DNA of 64,000 nucleotides from Xanthomonas vasicola (GTDB lineage Bacteria; Pseudomonadota; Gammaproteobacteria; Xanthomonadales; Xanthomonadaceae), in contig NZ_JSBW02000002.1 in the NCBI RefSeq assembly GCF_000772705.2, positions 186,001 through 250,000 on the forward strand, read 5' to 3'. A model generated the notes under the pieces. That model was not told where the DNA came from, did no database searches, and worked only from the letters and a program-made list of their open reading frames with translations. Of this stretch, positions 41,317-49,306 are shown in pieces. The stretch's first letter is position 1. Each line of letters starts with the position of its first letter. A program made the position numbers and the translations under genes.

Positions 41317-42214
41317 GGTGGGTGTTCCAGAAATCGTAGAAGTTGAACCAGTTGTACGGCGCGTAGCAGGTGTAATGTTCCAGCCTGGCAGCGTAATCGC
41401 GCATGAGCACCGCAAGCACGGGGGCGCGCTGACGACGCGGCACGTCCAGGCCTTCGCTGAAGGTTTCGAACGCCAGCTCGTAATGATTGCCGCCGTGATA
41501 CAGGCCGAACGCCAGCACCACCGGCACCTTGAGCGCAGCGGCGATCAACCACGGCGAGGTTGGGAACATGGCATTGCGGCCGAGGAACATCGCCGGCAGC
41601 GCCGGGTCGCCCTCGCGCGGACGGTCGATCAGCAGCGCCACCAGCGCACCGGCGTCGGTGGCTTCCTTGATCGCCATGACGATCGAGGTTGCATCCATGC
41701 CGGCGTCGATGATGTTGGCGGCCAGCTGCGGGTTGAGCGCACCCAGCAGGTCGGTCATGGCGCGGTTGTGCGCCTTGTCCAGCACCACCTTGACCTGCAC
41801 GTCCGGACGCTCGGTGGCCAGCACGCGCAGCGCATCGAAGCTACCCAGGTGCGAGCCGAAGATCAGCACGCCGCGGCCGCGATCCATTTGCGTGCGCAGT
41901 TGATCCAGGCCGCTGATATCTACGCGGAAGCGCTGCATCTGCCCGCCCAGCATGTAGACCCGGTCCAGGATGGTCGAAGCAAAGGTGTGGATGTGCCGCG
42001 CCACATCGCGCAGCGTGGCCGGGCGGCACAGCACCCGCGCCAGATAGGCACGCGAGGCGGCGCGCTCGGGCGCACGCACCAGCAGGAAGTACAGCGTGAT
42101 CGGATACAGCAGCGCGCGGCCCACTGCACGCCCGCCGTGCCGTGCGATGCCGCGGATCAGCCACAACGCAAAGCGCCCACCACCTTCCGGACGCTGTTTC
42201 CAATGCTTGCTCAT
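41240..42214 (-). CDS. LpxL/HtrB-type acyltransferase (pigment cluster)
   Basis: A 324-aa lysophospholipid/lipid A acyltransferase family protein with a membrane-associated N-terminus (about residues 15-45). The family motifs are GVLIFGSHLGSFDALR (H-x4-D, near residue 120) and LIDRPREGDPALPAMFLGRNAMFPTSP near residue 205. It probably joins the aryl-polyene acyl chain to a glycerol or other lipid acceptor. The ATG at 42214 overlaps the stop of the neighbouring hot-dog gene by four bases. Confidence 0.88.
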   Translation of the reverse strand: MSKHWKQRPEGGGRFALWLIRGIARHGGRAVGRALLYPITLYFLLVRAPERAASRAYLARVLCRPATLRDVARHIHTFASTILDRVYMLGGQMQRFRVDISGLDQLRTQMDRGRGVLIFGSHLGSFDALRVLATERPDVQVKVVLDKAHNRAMTDLLGALNPQLAANIIDAGMDATSIVMAIKEATDAGALVALLIDRPREGDPALPAMFLGRNAMFPTSPWLIAAALKVPVVLAFGLYHGGNHYELAFETFSEGLDVPRRQRAPVLAVLMRDYAARLEHYTCYAPYNWFNFYDFWNTHHADVPHPAVDADTAVQRRTAMRRTA

Positions 42215-42498
42215 GCCGCTGCCTCCGCCACCAGTTCGCCGCTGACCAGCAATGTACCGTCGCGCTGCACACGAAAGCGCCAGCGCGGGCCATCGCCTTC
42301 CAGCGTGACCGAGGCGGTCTGGCCGGGCAGCAACGGCTGCACGAACTTCACCTGCGGCAGGCGCGCGGCTGCACGCGGACCATGCAGCGCTTCCACCGCC
42401 TGCAGCACATGGTCGAGCACGACCACGCCAGGCACCACGGGACGGCCCGGGAAATGTCCGGGCAGGCAGGGATGATCATGCGGCACAACGAAATCCAT
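42211..42498 (-). CDS. Small FabZ/ApeI-like hot-dog dehydratase (pigment cluster)
   Basis: A 95-aa hot-dog domain beginning MDFVVPHDHPCLPGHFPGRP. The HPCLPGHFPGRPVVPGV block is the FabZ/ApeI signature with the catalytic histidine. At only 95 residues it is shorter than FabZ (about 150), as in aryl-polyene ApeI-type proteins. I chose the ATG at 42498 because the conserved domain starts there; the long upstream frame overlaps the AGPAT gene and is noise. Together with the dehydratase at 37716 it would give two dehydratases for polyene formation. Confidence 0.85.
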   Translation of the reverse strand: MDFVVPHDHPCLPGHFPGRPVVPGVVVLDHVLQAVEALHGPRAAARLPQVKFVQPLLPGQTASVTLEGDGPRWRFRVQRDGTLLVSGELVAEAAA

Positions 42499-42509
42499 AA
42501 GCGCAGAAC

Positions 42510-43259
42510 TCAGATCCTGGGTTGAAGCATTGCAGCCACGGCCTTGTGTGCCTGCTCGGTCAATTGTTGGCGATCCGGCGCATCCGGCCCGGTCACCGCG
42601 ATCGGCGTACCGATCCGCACGCGGATGATGCCCGGGCGCACCCTGAACAGGCCATCGACCGGCAACACCTTGCCGCAACCGTCCAGTGCCACCGGAACCA
42701 CCTGCACGCCAGCATCGATAGCGGCCTGCAGTAGCCCGGCCTTGAATGGCAATAATGCGCCGTTGCGGCTGCGGGTGCCTTCGGGAAACAGACACAACTG
42801 TTTGCCCTCGCGCAACAGCGCGGCGGCTTGACGTCGCACCAGCGCCCCTGCCCTGCGGCTGTCGCGGTCCAGAAACAGCATGCCGGTGGCGCGCGCATAC
42901 CAGTTCACGAACGGCACCTTGCGCATTTCTTCCTTGAGCAAAAAGCGCAGCGGCACCGGCAGGGCGTAGAACAGCGCGCAAATATCGATGATCGACTGGT
43001 GGTTGCTCACGAACAGATAGTTCTTGGACCAATCCACCCGCTCGCGCCCTTCCACGATGACGGTGGCGCCCGCACCGCGAAACAGCACCGGCGACCACAT
43101 CCAGCTGCCCATGCGCAGCAGTCGGTCGGCATCGCGAGTGATCGCCAGCAATACCAACGCGTAGACGATCCCACCAGCGGTAAAGGCCAGCGTGAACACC
43201 AATTGCAACAGGTTGAACACAGCCCACGCCAGGCGCGGCGGCATCCTTGCCAACGGCAT
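42510..43259 (-). CDS. 1-acyl-sn-glycerol-3-phosphate acyltransferase-like protein (pigment cluster)
   Basis: A PlsC-family acyltransferase of about 249 aa with a hydrophobic N-terminus (VFNLLQLVFTLAFTAGGIVYAL) anchoring it to the inner membrane. The motifs VSNHQSIIDI (H-x4-D, near residue 75) and FPEGTRSRNG (near residue 145) are both intact. It likely acylates the glycerophospho-acceptor of the pigment. The frame is open to a GTG at 43286; ATGs at 43259 and 43244 are alternatives and none has a clear ribosome-binding site, so the start is uncertain. Confidence 0.87.
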   Translation of the reverse strand: MPLARMPPRLAWAVFNLLQLVFTLAFTAGGIVYALVLLAITRDADRLLRMGSWMWSPVLFRGAGATVIVEGRERVDWSKNYLFVSNHQSIIDICALFYALPVPLRFLLKEEMRKVPFVNWYARATGMLFLDRDSRRAGALVRRQAAALLREGKQLCLFPEGTRSRNGALLPFKAGLLQAAIDAGVQVVPVALDGCGKVLPVDGLFRVRPGIIRVRIGTPIAVTGPDAPDRQQLTEQAHKAVAAMLQPRI

Positions 43260-43312
43260 CTTTGTCTTGTCCCCGAAAATATGCACGTACGTCGCTACCC
43301 CTGACCACGCAC

Positions 43313-44059
43313 TCAGCGCAGCAGATCGCGCCAGAAATCCGGCCCGAGCCGCGCCATCTGACGCAAGAAGTCTGGCAGATTACGATAGGGACGCTGTGGA
43401 AACCAGCGGCCGCGCAATAGATATTCCCCAATGAAGAAGCCGCCAATCACGCCATAAGCGAGCAGATTGGCGAACAACGAGGCGCGCGCATCGCTGATCG
43501 GCAGCGGCGAGGCATAGCCCAACTGCGCCAGCACGCCGCTGGGCTCGGCGCACAGGCCGAGCACCAGATTGGCCAGGGTCAGGCCGCACAGCAGCAGTGC
43601 CCAGGCCAGCGTGAGACGGCGCGTATAACGACCTTGTTCGGGTGTGATCGGCATGCCGGCCTGGCCGTACAGGCCTTCGACAATACGGGTGATCAGCGGC
43701 GTGCGGCCGTGGCGCAGGCTGCGCCCGAAAAACCAGGCAACCCAAGCGGTGAACATCACCGGCGGTGCCGCCAGCACCAACATCGCATACGGCGAATGCC
43801 ACAGCGCGCCCAGTCCGGCAAGCAGCAGCAGTGCCAGCGCCCAGGCCCAGGCCCGGCGCGCAACCATCGGTTCGATCAAGACCATCAGCACCAGCAAACC
43901 ACCGGCGATGACGGCCAGCTCCGGGCGGTGACTGGCATTGGCCCAATGCGCCAACGGCGAATACGCCACCGCCAGCAGAACGCCTAGCCCTAGCACCCAC
44001 GCGGGTGCGTCGGGGGATTGCGCAGTCGGCAGATCAGACGGTCTTGTTGGCTTGGACAT
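43313..44059 (-). CDS. Polytopic membrane protein of the pigment cluster (COG4648-like)
   Basis: A 248-aa membrane protein with six to seven hydrophobic segments between residues 17 and 225 (WVLGLGVLLAVAYSPLAHW, LALLLLAGLGALW, LAYGVIGGFFIGEYLLR). Aryl-polyene clusters commonly encode such a protein beside the acyl carrier protein; its role is not known, perhaps in pigment insertion. The ATG at 44059 is 26 bases inside the XanC gene, so both are coupled. No catalytic motif is visible. Confidence 0.8.
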   Translation of the reverse strand: MSKPTRPSDLPTAQSPDAPAWVLGLGVLLAVAYSPLAHWANASHRPELAVIAGGLLVLMVLIEPMVARRAWAWALALLLLAGLGALWHSPYAMLVLAAPPVMFTAWVAWFFGRSLRHGRTPLITRIVEGLYGQAGMPITPEQGRYTRRLTLAWALLLCGLTLANLVLGLCAEPSGVLAQLGYASPLPISDARASLFANLLAYGVIGGFFIGEYLLRGRWFPQRPYRNLPDFLRQMARLGPDFWRDLLR

Positions 44060-44303
44060 GCGCCGACAATGCGCGCAGCGACGCGAAGATGCGACGGTTC
44101 TCGTCGCTGTCCGAACGCAGCTGGAAGCCGTAGCGCTTGCTGATCGCCAGCGCCAGTTCCAGCGCATCGATCGAGTCCAACCCCAGCCCGGTGTTGAACA
44201 ACGGCGCCTCCGGATCGATGTCGGCGGGTTGGACGTCTTCCAGGTTCAGACTTTCGACCAGGAGTTCGGCCAGTTCACGTTCGGCAGCGGTTTGCGAGGA
44301 CAT
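44034..44303 (-). CDS. xanC: Acyl carrier protein XanC
   Basis: An 89-aa carrier protein with the phosphopantetheine attachment serine Ser44 in GLGLDSIDALEL, followed by the usual third helix. It carries the 3-hydroxybenzoyl starter and the growing polyene. XanC is described in Xanthomonas as the ACP loaded by XanA2. The ATG at 44303 is chosen over an upstream in-frame start because the ACP fold begins here. It is the first gene of the long minus-strand unit running to the MMPL pump, and is divergent from the halogenase gene at 44571, with 267 bp that should contain both promoters. Confidence 0.9.
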   Translation of the reverse strand: MSSQTAAERELAELLVESLNLEDVQPADIDPEAPLFNTGLGLDSIDALELALAISKRYGFQLRSDSDENRRIFASLRALSAHVQANKTV

Positions 44304-44570
44304 CCAGGATTTCCACAGGTCAGGGTCGGGCAACAAAAGTTAAGAACAAGCAACAGCAGCGCGGGCGACCATCGGAATGCGCGGGCGTCGCGTCGGCCGT
44401 AGTGTACGTTGCCGTCGCTGCCAATCCGAGCATCTGCCGCGCGGTCTGGCCGGCGCCTGCACGTGCTGACGGCGTTCTTCACACATGCATCGGCGGCCCG
44501 CAAGCTGTCCTGGCGGACGAGCAGGCTATCATGACTGCATGACGCTCGCCCGCTACAGGTTCGTTCCAGG

Positions 44571-45956
44571 ATGACTTCCAACGCTGTTCGCCACACCCCG
44601 ACCGCCATGCCGGCAGCCGGGCCGGCTCCCGGACCGGAGTGTCCGGATGTACTGATCGTCGGCGGCGGCCCGGCTGGCTGCACTGCGGCCATCGCGCTTG
44701 CCGAGCTCGGCTGGTCGGTCTCCCTGCTCGAAAAGGAGCAGCACCCGCGCTTTCATATCGGCGAATCGTTGCTGCCGATGAACATGCCGATTCTCCAACG
44801 CCTGGGTGTGCTTGAAGATGTGCGCGCCGTCGGCGTGCTCAAGCGTGGCGCGGATTTTCCGAACGACAGCGGCGGCTACAACACGTTTCGTTTTTCGCAC
44901 GCGCTCGATGCCAAGGCCGATTTCGCCTTCCAGGTGCCGCGTGCGCAATTTGACCAGGTGCTGTTCCAGCGCGCGCGTGCGGTCGGCGTGGATGCACGCG
45001 AACGGGTCCACGTGGAGCAAGTGACGTTCGACGGCGAACAGCCCGTGCTGCAGGCACGCACGGCAGACGGCGGCGTGCAGCAGTTCCGTCCGCGCTATCT
45101 GCTCGATGCCAGCGGCCGCGACACCTTTTTGGGCACCCGCCTCAAGCTCAAACGTGCCAATGCCAAGCATCAATCGGCCGCGTTGTTCAGCCACTTCCGC
45201 GGCGTGACACGGCGCCCGGGCGAAGATGCCGGCAACATCAGCATCTACCGGCATGCGCATGGCTGGATGTGGCTGATTCCGCTGCCGGACGACATCATGA
45301 GCGTGGGCGCAGTCTGCTACCCCGAGTACATGAAAACCCGCAAGGGCGACAGCGAGGGGTTTTTGATGCGCACCCTGGCGCTCAATCCGGAGCTCAACGC
45401 GCGCATGCTCGGCGCCGAGCGCGTGGCACCGGTGCATGCCACCGGCAATTACGCTTACGAATGCACGCGCATGGCCGGTCCAGGCTGGTTGATGCTGGGC
45501 GATGCCTACACCTTCGTCGACCCGATGTTTTCTTCCGGCGTGTTTCTGGCCATGCACGGCGCCGAACGCGGCGCATCCATGGTGGATGCCGCACTGCGCG
45601 CGCCGCAATCGGAAGCAAAACTGCAGCGCGCTTTACAACGCGAACTGACGCGTGGCGTGGATGAATTCAAGTGGTTCATCTACCGCTTCACCTCGCCCAC
45701 CATGCGTGCCTTGTTCGCGCAGCCGCAAAATACCTGGCAGGTGGAACAGGCGGTGGTAGCGATGCTGGCTGGCGATGTGTTCGACAGCCCCAAAGTCCGC
45801 ATCCGCCTGCGTGCCTTCCGTGCTCTGTACGCACTCACCACTTTTTCGATGATGCCGCGCGCCTGGCAGTCGTGGCGCCACCGCCGGCGCCAGGCCAAGC
45901 TCGGCTTCGACGGCGACACCTTGCAACGCGACACGCAACAACGAGACGCTCAATGA
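44571..45956 (+). CDS. Flavin-dependent halogenase (pigment cluster)
   Basis: A 461-aa FAD protein with GGGPAGCT near residue 28 and the halogenase signature WMWLIP (WxWxIP) near residue 230, plus FHIGESLLPMN (near residue 60) as in phenol/pyrrole halogenases. A second FAD-contacting stretch is GDAYTFVDPMFSSGV near residue 310. Because xanthomonadins carry bromine on the aromatic end, this is a likely brominating enzyme. It is coupled by a four-base overlap to xanB2, which makes the hydroxybenzoate starter. Confidence 0.88.
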   Translation: MTSNAVRHTPTAMPAAGPAPGPECPDVLIVGGGPAGCTAAIALAELGWSVSLLEKEQHPRFHIGESLLPMNMPILQRLGVLEDVRAVGVLKRGADFPNDSGGYNTFRFSHALDAKADFAFQVPRAQFDQVLFQRARAVGVDARERVHVEQVTFDGEQPVLQARTADGGVQQFRPRYLLDASGRDTFLGTRLKLKRANAKHQSAALFSHFRGVTRRPGEDAGNISIYRHAHGWMWLIPLPDDIMSVGAVCYPEYMKTRKGDSEGFLMRTLALNPELNARMLGAERVAPVHATGNYAYECTRMAGPGWLMLGDAYTFVDPMFSSGVFLAMHGAERGASMVDAALRAPQSEAKLQRALQRELTRGVDEFKWFIYRFTSPTMRALFAQPQNTWQVEQAVVAMLAGDVFDSPKVRIRLRAFRALYALTTFSMMPRAWQSWRHRRRQAKLGFDGDTLQRDTQQRDAQ

Positions 45957-46960
45957 CCGCTTCCCAGGCCCAGACCACGCACGCCGTGCGCCATCCCCGC
46001 CTGCAGGTCGACTATGTCGACCAGACCGACCCCGCCGTGTTGCTGGCCGACCCGCAGGTGTTGGCCGTGTTCGGCTTCGGCGATGCGGCGCCGCGCCTGC
46101 ACGACCCGCGCTATTTGCGCGTGCCGTTGCAGCCCTATCAGGCCAGCGTGCTGGAAGTGTGGCGCACCGCTGCGCCGGTGCGCAGCGGCCGCGAGGGCAA
46201 TATCGCCTGGTCCAGCGACGGGCACCTGCAATTCGGCGTGATCGAGATCGACGAGCAGGATGTCGATATGGAAGAAGCGGCCGCCAGGGCGTATGCGGAA
46301 ATCACTGCCTTCGTCAGTGGTAGCCAGACGCCGCGGTTGCTGCGTATCTGGAATTACCTGGACGCCATCACCCTAGGCAGCGGCGACCGCGAACGTTACC
46401 GGCAGTTCTGCGTGGGCCGTGCACGCGGACTGGGCGCATTCGACACCGCGCAATTGCCGGCCGCCACCGCAGTGGGCCGTTGCGATGCCGAGCGCATCAT
46501 CCAGATCTACTGGCTCGCGGCCGCCAATGCCGGCACGCCGCTGGAAAATCCACGCCAGGTCAGCGCTTACAACTACCCGCGCCAGTACGGCCCGCAGTCG
46601 CCGAGCTTTGCGCGCGCCATGCTGCCGCCGGCCGGCAGCGACATGCCGTTGCTGCTGTCGGGCACTGCTGCCGTGGTGGGCCACGCCTCAATGCACACCG
46701 GCCAGTTGCTGGCGCAGCTGGAAGAAACCTTTGCCAACTTCGACGCCCTGCTCGGCGCCGCGCGTCAGCATGCGCCTGCGCTACCCGCGCAGTTCGGTGC
46801 TGGCACCCGCCTGAAAGTCTATGTGCGCGAACACGACGACCTGCCCAAGGTTGCGCAGGCACTGGACGCACGCTTCGGCGATGCGGTCCCGCGCCTGCTG
46901 CTGCACGCGGTGATTTGCCGCGATGAGCTGGCGGTGGAGATCGATGGGGTGCATGGGTGA
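45953..46960 (+). CDS. xanB2: Chorismatase XanB2 (3- and 4-hydroxybenzoate synthase)
   Basis: A 335-aa chorismatase of the FkbO/Hyg5-like family. In Xanthomonas XanB2 converts chorismate to 3-hydroxybenzoate (xanthomonadin starter, and the diffusible-factor signal) and 4-hydroxybenzoate (ubiquinone precursor). Conserved stretches are LRIWNYLDAIT near residue 130, the SGTAAVVGHASMHTG segment near residue 235 and RLKVYVREHDDLP near residue 285. The true start is the ATG at 45953, overlapping the halogenase stop; the longer open frame upstream is a shadow. No signal peptide, so cytosolic. Confidence 0.9.
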   Translation: MTASQAQTTHAVRHPRLQVDYVDQTDPAVLLADPQVLAVFGFGDAAPRLHDPRYLRVPLQPYQASVLEVWRTAAPVRSGREGNIAWSSDGHLQFGVIEIDEQDVDMEEAAARAYAEITAFVSGSQTPRLLRIWNYLDAITLGSGDRERYRQFCVGRARGLGAFDTAQLPAATAVGRCDAERIIQIYWLAAANAGTPLENPRQVSAYNYPRQYGPQSPSFARAMLPPAGSDMPLLLSGTAAVVGHASMHTGQLLAQLEETFANFDALLGAARQHAPALPAQFGAGTRLKVYVREHDDLPKVAQALDARFGDAVPRLLLHAVICRDELAVEIDGVHG

Positions 46961-47277
46961 ACATACTTGCCGCAGAGGATATCTGCGGCAGTCGGTCGAG
47001 CAGCAATGACTAAGCAGGCGGTGCGGAGCATTCCTGCTCCATGCGCCTGCAACAGAGCATCGAAGGCGTTAGACAGTCGCTGCCGAATGCTGGGACACCG
47101 CTACTTTTTAAGCTGACGTCTCCAACACCGAATGAGCTGGCACGTTGAGGCAGCGCTCGATGCGCTGCGTCAAACACGCCTGCTTGCGCGCTTCGCGCTA
47201 TGTCTGCAGCCTTTCATCGCCAAGCTGGCCGTCACGTCACCAGCGCCTGACTAACGCACGCACGCGCTTGGTCACGC
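46961..47277. other. Intergenic region between convergent xanB2 and xanA2
   Basis: 317 bp containing the inverted repeat at 46968-46990 and otherwise no gene-like sequence. Confidence 0.5.
46968..46990. terminator. Inverted repeat after xanB2
   Basis: TGCCGCAGA-GGATA-TCTGCGGCA is a perfect 9-bp inverted repeat 8 bases after the xanB2 stop. No T-run follows, so it is a weak or Rho-assisted terminator candidate. Confidence 0.45.
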
Positions 47278-48621
47278 TCAGCCGTTAAGCAATCCAAGCA
47301 CCACATCGCGCGGCAGTTTGCCGGTTTCGTTGCGCGGCAATGCCGCGACTTTGCGCAGGCGGCGCGGCAGGAACACCGGGTCAAAGCTGACACGGAGTGC
47401 GGTCAGTACCTGGGCTTCGTCCAGGGTCGGGGCGACCACCAGCGCGGCGATGCGTCCGACCGCCTGGCCGGGGTCGGGCGCGAGTTGCACGATGGTGCCG
47501 TCGACCACGCCGGGAATGGCGAGCAGGCGCCGGGTGAGATCGGCCAGCGATGCGCGCTTTCCGGCGATTTCCAGCAGATCGGCCTGACGGCCACGCACCT
47601 GGAAGCGGCCGTCGTCGGCCACGTCCATCATGTCGGCCAGCAGCACTGGTTTGGCCAGATGCGGCGCGTGCACCAGCGTGCCTGCAGCCTGCGTTTCCAG
47701 GCGCACGCCGGGCAAAGGCGTCCACGCCGCTTCCAGTGCCGTGCGTCGCACGGCAAACACGCAGGTTTCGGTGGAGCCGAACATCTCGCGCACTTCACCA
47801 CCGAAACGCGCTTCGGCCGCCGCGGCGATTTCGGGCGCCAACGGCGCGGTGGCCGACACGATGCCGGCCAGCGGCGGCAATGCGACACCGGATTCGACCA
47901 ACGCACGCAGATGCACTGGCGTGGTCACCAACACGCGCGGCGCGGGAATATCGGCCAGCGCACGTGCCACATCGTCCGGAAAGAATGGGCGCCCGGCGTG
48001 CACCGCCAGCGTGGTCACCATCGGCAGCAGCACTGACAACTCCATGCCATACATGTGCTGCGGCGGCACCGTGGCGACCACGTGCGGCACGGCGTCGATG
48101 TGCGCCCACAGGCTTTCCAGCGCGACCAGATCCTGACGCGTGCTCGTCAGAAAGCTGCCCCATGTCTTGGGATTGGGTTGCGGGCTGCCGGTGCTACCGG
48201 AAGTGAAACCGATCGCCACCAGTGCATCGTCGGCCAGTTGCGGAATCGGGCCCTCGGCCTGTGGCAATTCGGCTGGCAGCTGCCAATACAGAGGCGGCGC
48301 AAGTTCCAAATCCAGATCGCCCAGGCAGTACGCATCGGCGTGCCGCGCCTGCACTTCGCCCACCACCGCCGGTGCGCGCGACGACGGCAGCAGCGAGACC
48401 TGCCCGCGCAGCGCACATGCGTAAAACGCCACCATGAACCGGTAGCGGTCTTCGCACAGATTCACCGCATGGCTGCCCTCGGGCAGCTGCTGCGCCAGAC
48501 CGTGCACATGTGCGATGAAGGTGGCCAGATTAACCGACTGCCCCGCGCGCCAGGCCAACGGCCGGTCGAGCGCACCAACAGCCATCGGATGGGAAATAGC
48601 GGGCGCAGGCTGGCTGGACAT
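47278..48621 (-). CDS. xanA2: ATP-dependent 3-hydroxybenzoate:ACP ligase XanA2
   Basis: A 447-aa member of the ANL (acyl-adenylate-forming) superfamily. The P-loop GFTSGSTGSPQ is at residues about 138-149, MFGSTETC (A5 motif) near residue 290, and the hinge/C-domain DGRFQVRGRQADLLEIAGKR near residue 340. In Xanthomonas XanA2 activates 3-hydroxybenzoate and loads it on XanC to start the pigment. It is shorter than typical 500-aa ANL enzymes. The ATG at 48621 (MSSQPAPAIS) is preferred; the frame remains open upstream to 49047 without conserved sequence. Convergent with xanB2. Confidence 0.9.
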   Translation of the reverse strand: MSSQPAPAISHPMAVGALDRPLAWRAGQSVNLATFIAHVHGLAQQLPEGSHAVNLCEDRYRFMVAFYACALRGQVSLLPSSRAPAVVGEVQARHADAYCLGDLDLELAPPLYWQLPAELPQAEGPIPQLADDALVAIGFTSGSTGSPQPNPKTWGSFLTSTRQDLVALESLWAHIDAVPHVVATVPPQHMYGMELSVLLPMVTTLAVHAGRPFFPDDVARALADIPAPRVLVTTPVHLRALVESGVALPPLAGIVSATAPLAPEIAAAAEARFGGEVREMFGSTETCVFAVRRTALEAAWTPLPGVRLETQAAGTLVHAPHLAKPVLLADMMDVADDGRFQVRGRQADLLEIAGKRASLADLTRRLLAIPGVVDGTIVQLAPDPGQAVGRIAALVVAPTLDEAQVLTALRVSFDPVFLPRRLRKVAALPRNETGKLPRDVVLGLLNG

Positions 48622-49306
48622 GAAAACCGACGGTCGCAAAAGCGCGCTAGCTTGGCCGCCACCTGCGCTGCTGGCAAGTCGGGAGGTTCCTGTCTGCGCT
48701 AAGAGCAGCCAACAAAACGACTGCGCAGCCGCCAGGCGGGCGCGGCCGGTGCTCGGAATCGGCATGTCCCACGCGTACACGGCGGTTCCTCCGCGCCGTC
48801 TGCGCTCACCTGACGACTGCTCGCTACGTTTTGTTAGCCGCTCTAAATCATGTTGATCGATGTGGAGGCGTGGCAGGTAGGCGGCTGGCGCCATTGGTTG
48901 CCTGCGCAGCGGGCACACCTTCGCGGCGCTGCGATGCATAGATTCGTTTTCACTGTGGGTAATTGGCGTGACACCTTGCAGGTCGTGCGTTTTTCGGCAT
49001 TTCGAGAAGATTTTTCCTCTTTTGCGTCTGCGCGTTCGCAGCAGCACGCGGTGCGCTAAGCATCGTCAGCACCGTGGAGTTGAAGTGTTCATTCTCTCGC
49101 TGTCGCAGCGCGCCTCGCTGATTGTGCCGATTGCTCACCTGCAGGCACAGGCCTTAATCAGCGCAAGAGATGGTCGCGCTCGCTCATGTCAAGCACGTGG
49201 TTTCTGCCGCACCGCACGCAGCCACGCACGCATGACCTGTGGCCCAAGCCCGCTGCGGAGGCGAACTGCTAGGCTTGCGCGCTCCCTTTGCGTCCAGCCG
49301 TGTCCG
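48622..49306. other. Intergenic region xanA2 / S9 peptidase
   Basis: 685 bp between divergent genes. An A+T-richer patch (about 48940-49030) may hold promoters. No reliable ORF, RNA gene or repeat was recognised; the long open frames on both strands here lack conserved sequence. Confidence 0.4.

Noticed and set aside
42211..43446. 411-codon frame as a fusion enzyme
   Set aside because: Only its last 95 codons show hot-dog motifs; the rest overlaps the acyltransferase gene in another frame.
47278..49047. XanA2 starting at 49047 (589 codons)
   Set aside because: The extra 142 N-terminal residues lack conserved sequence, and the ANL domain begins near the ATG at 48621.
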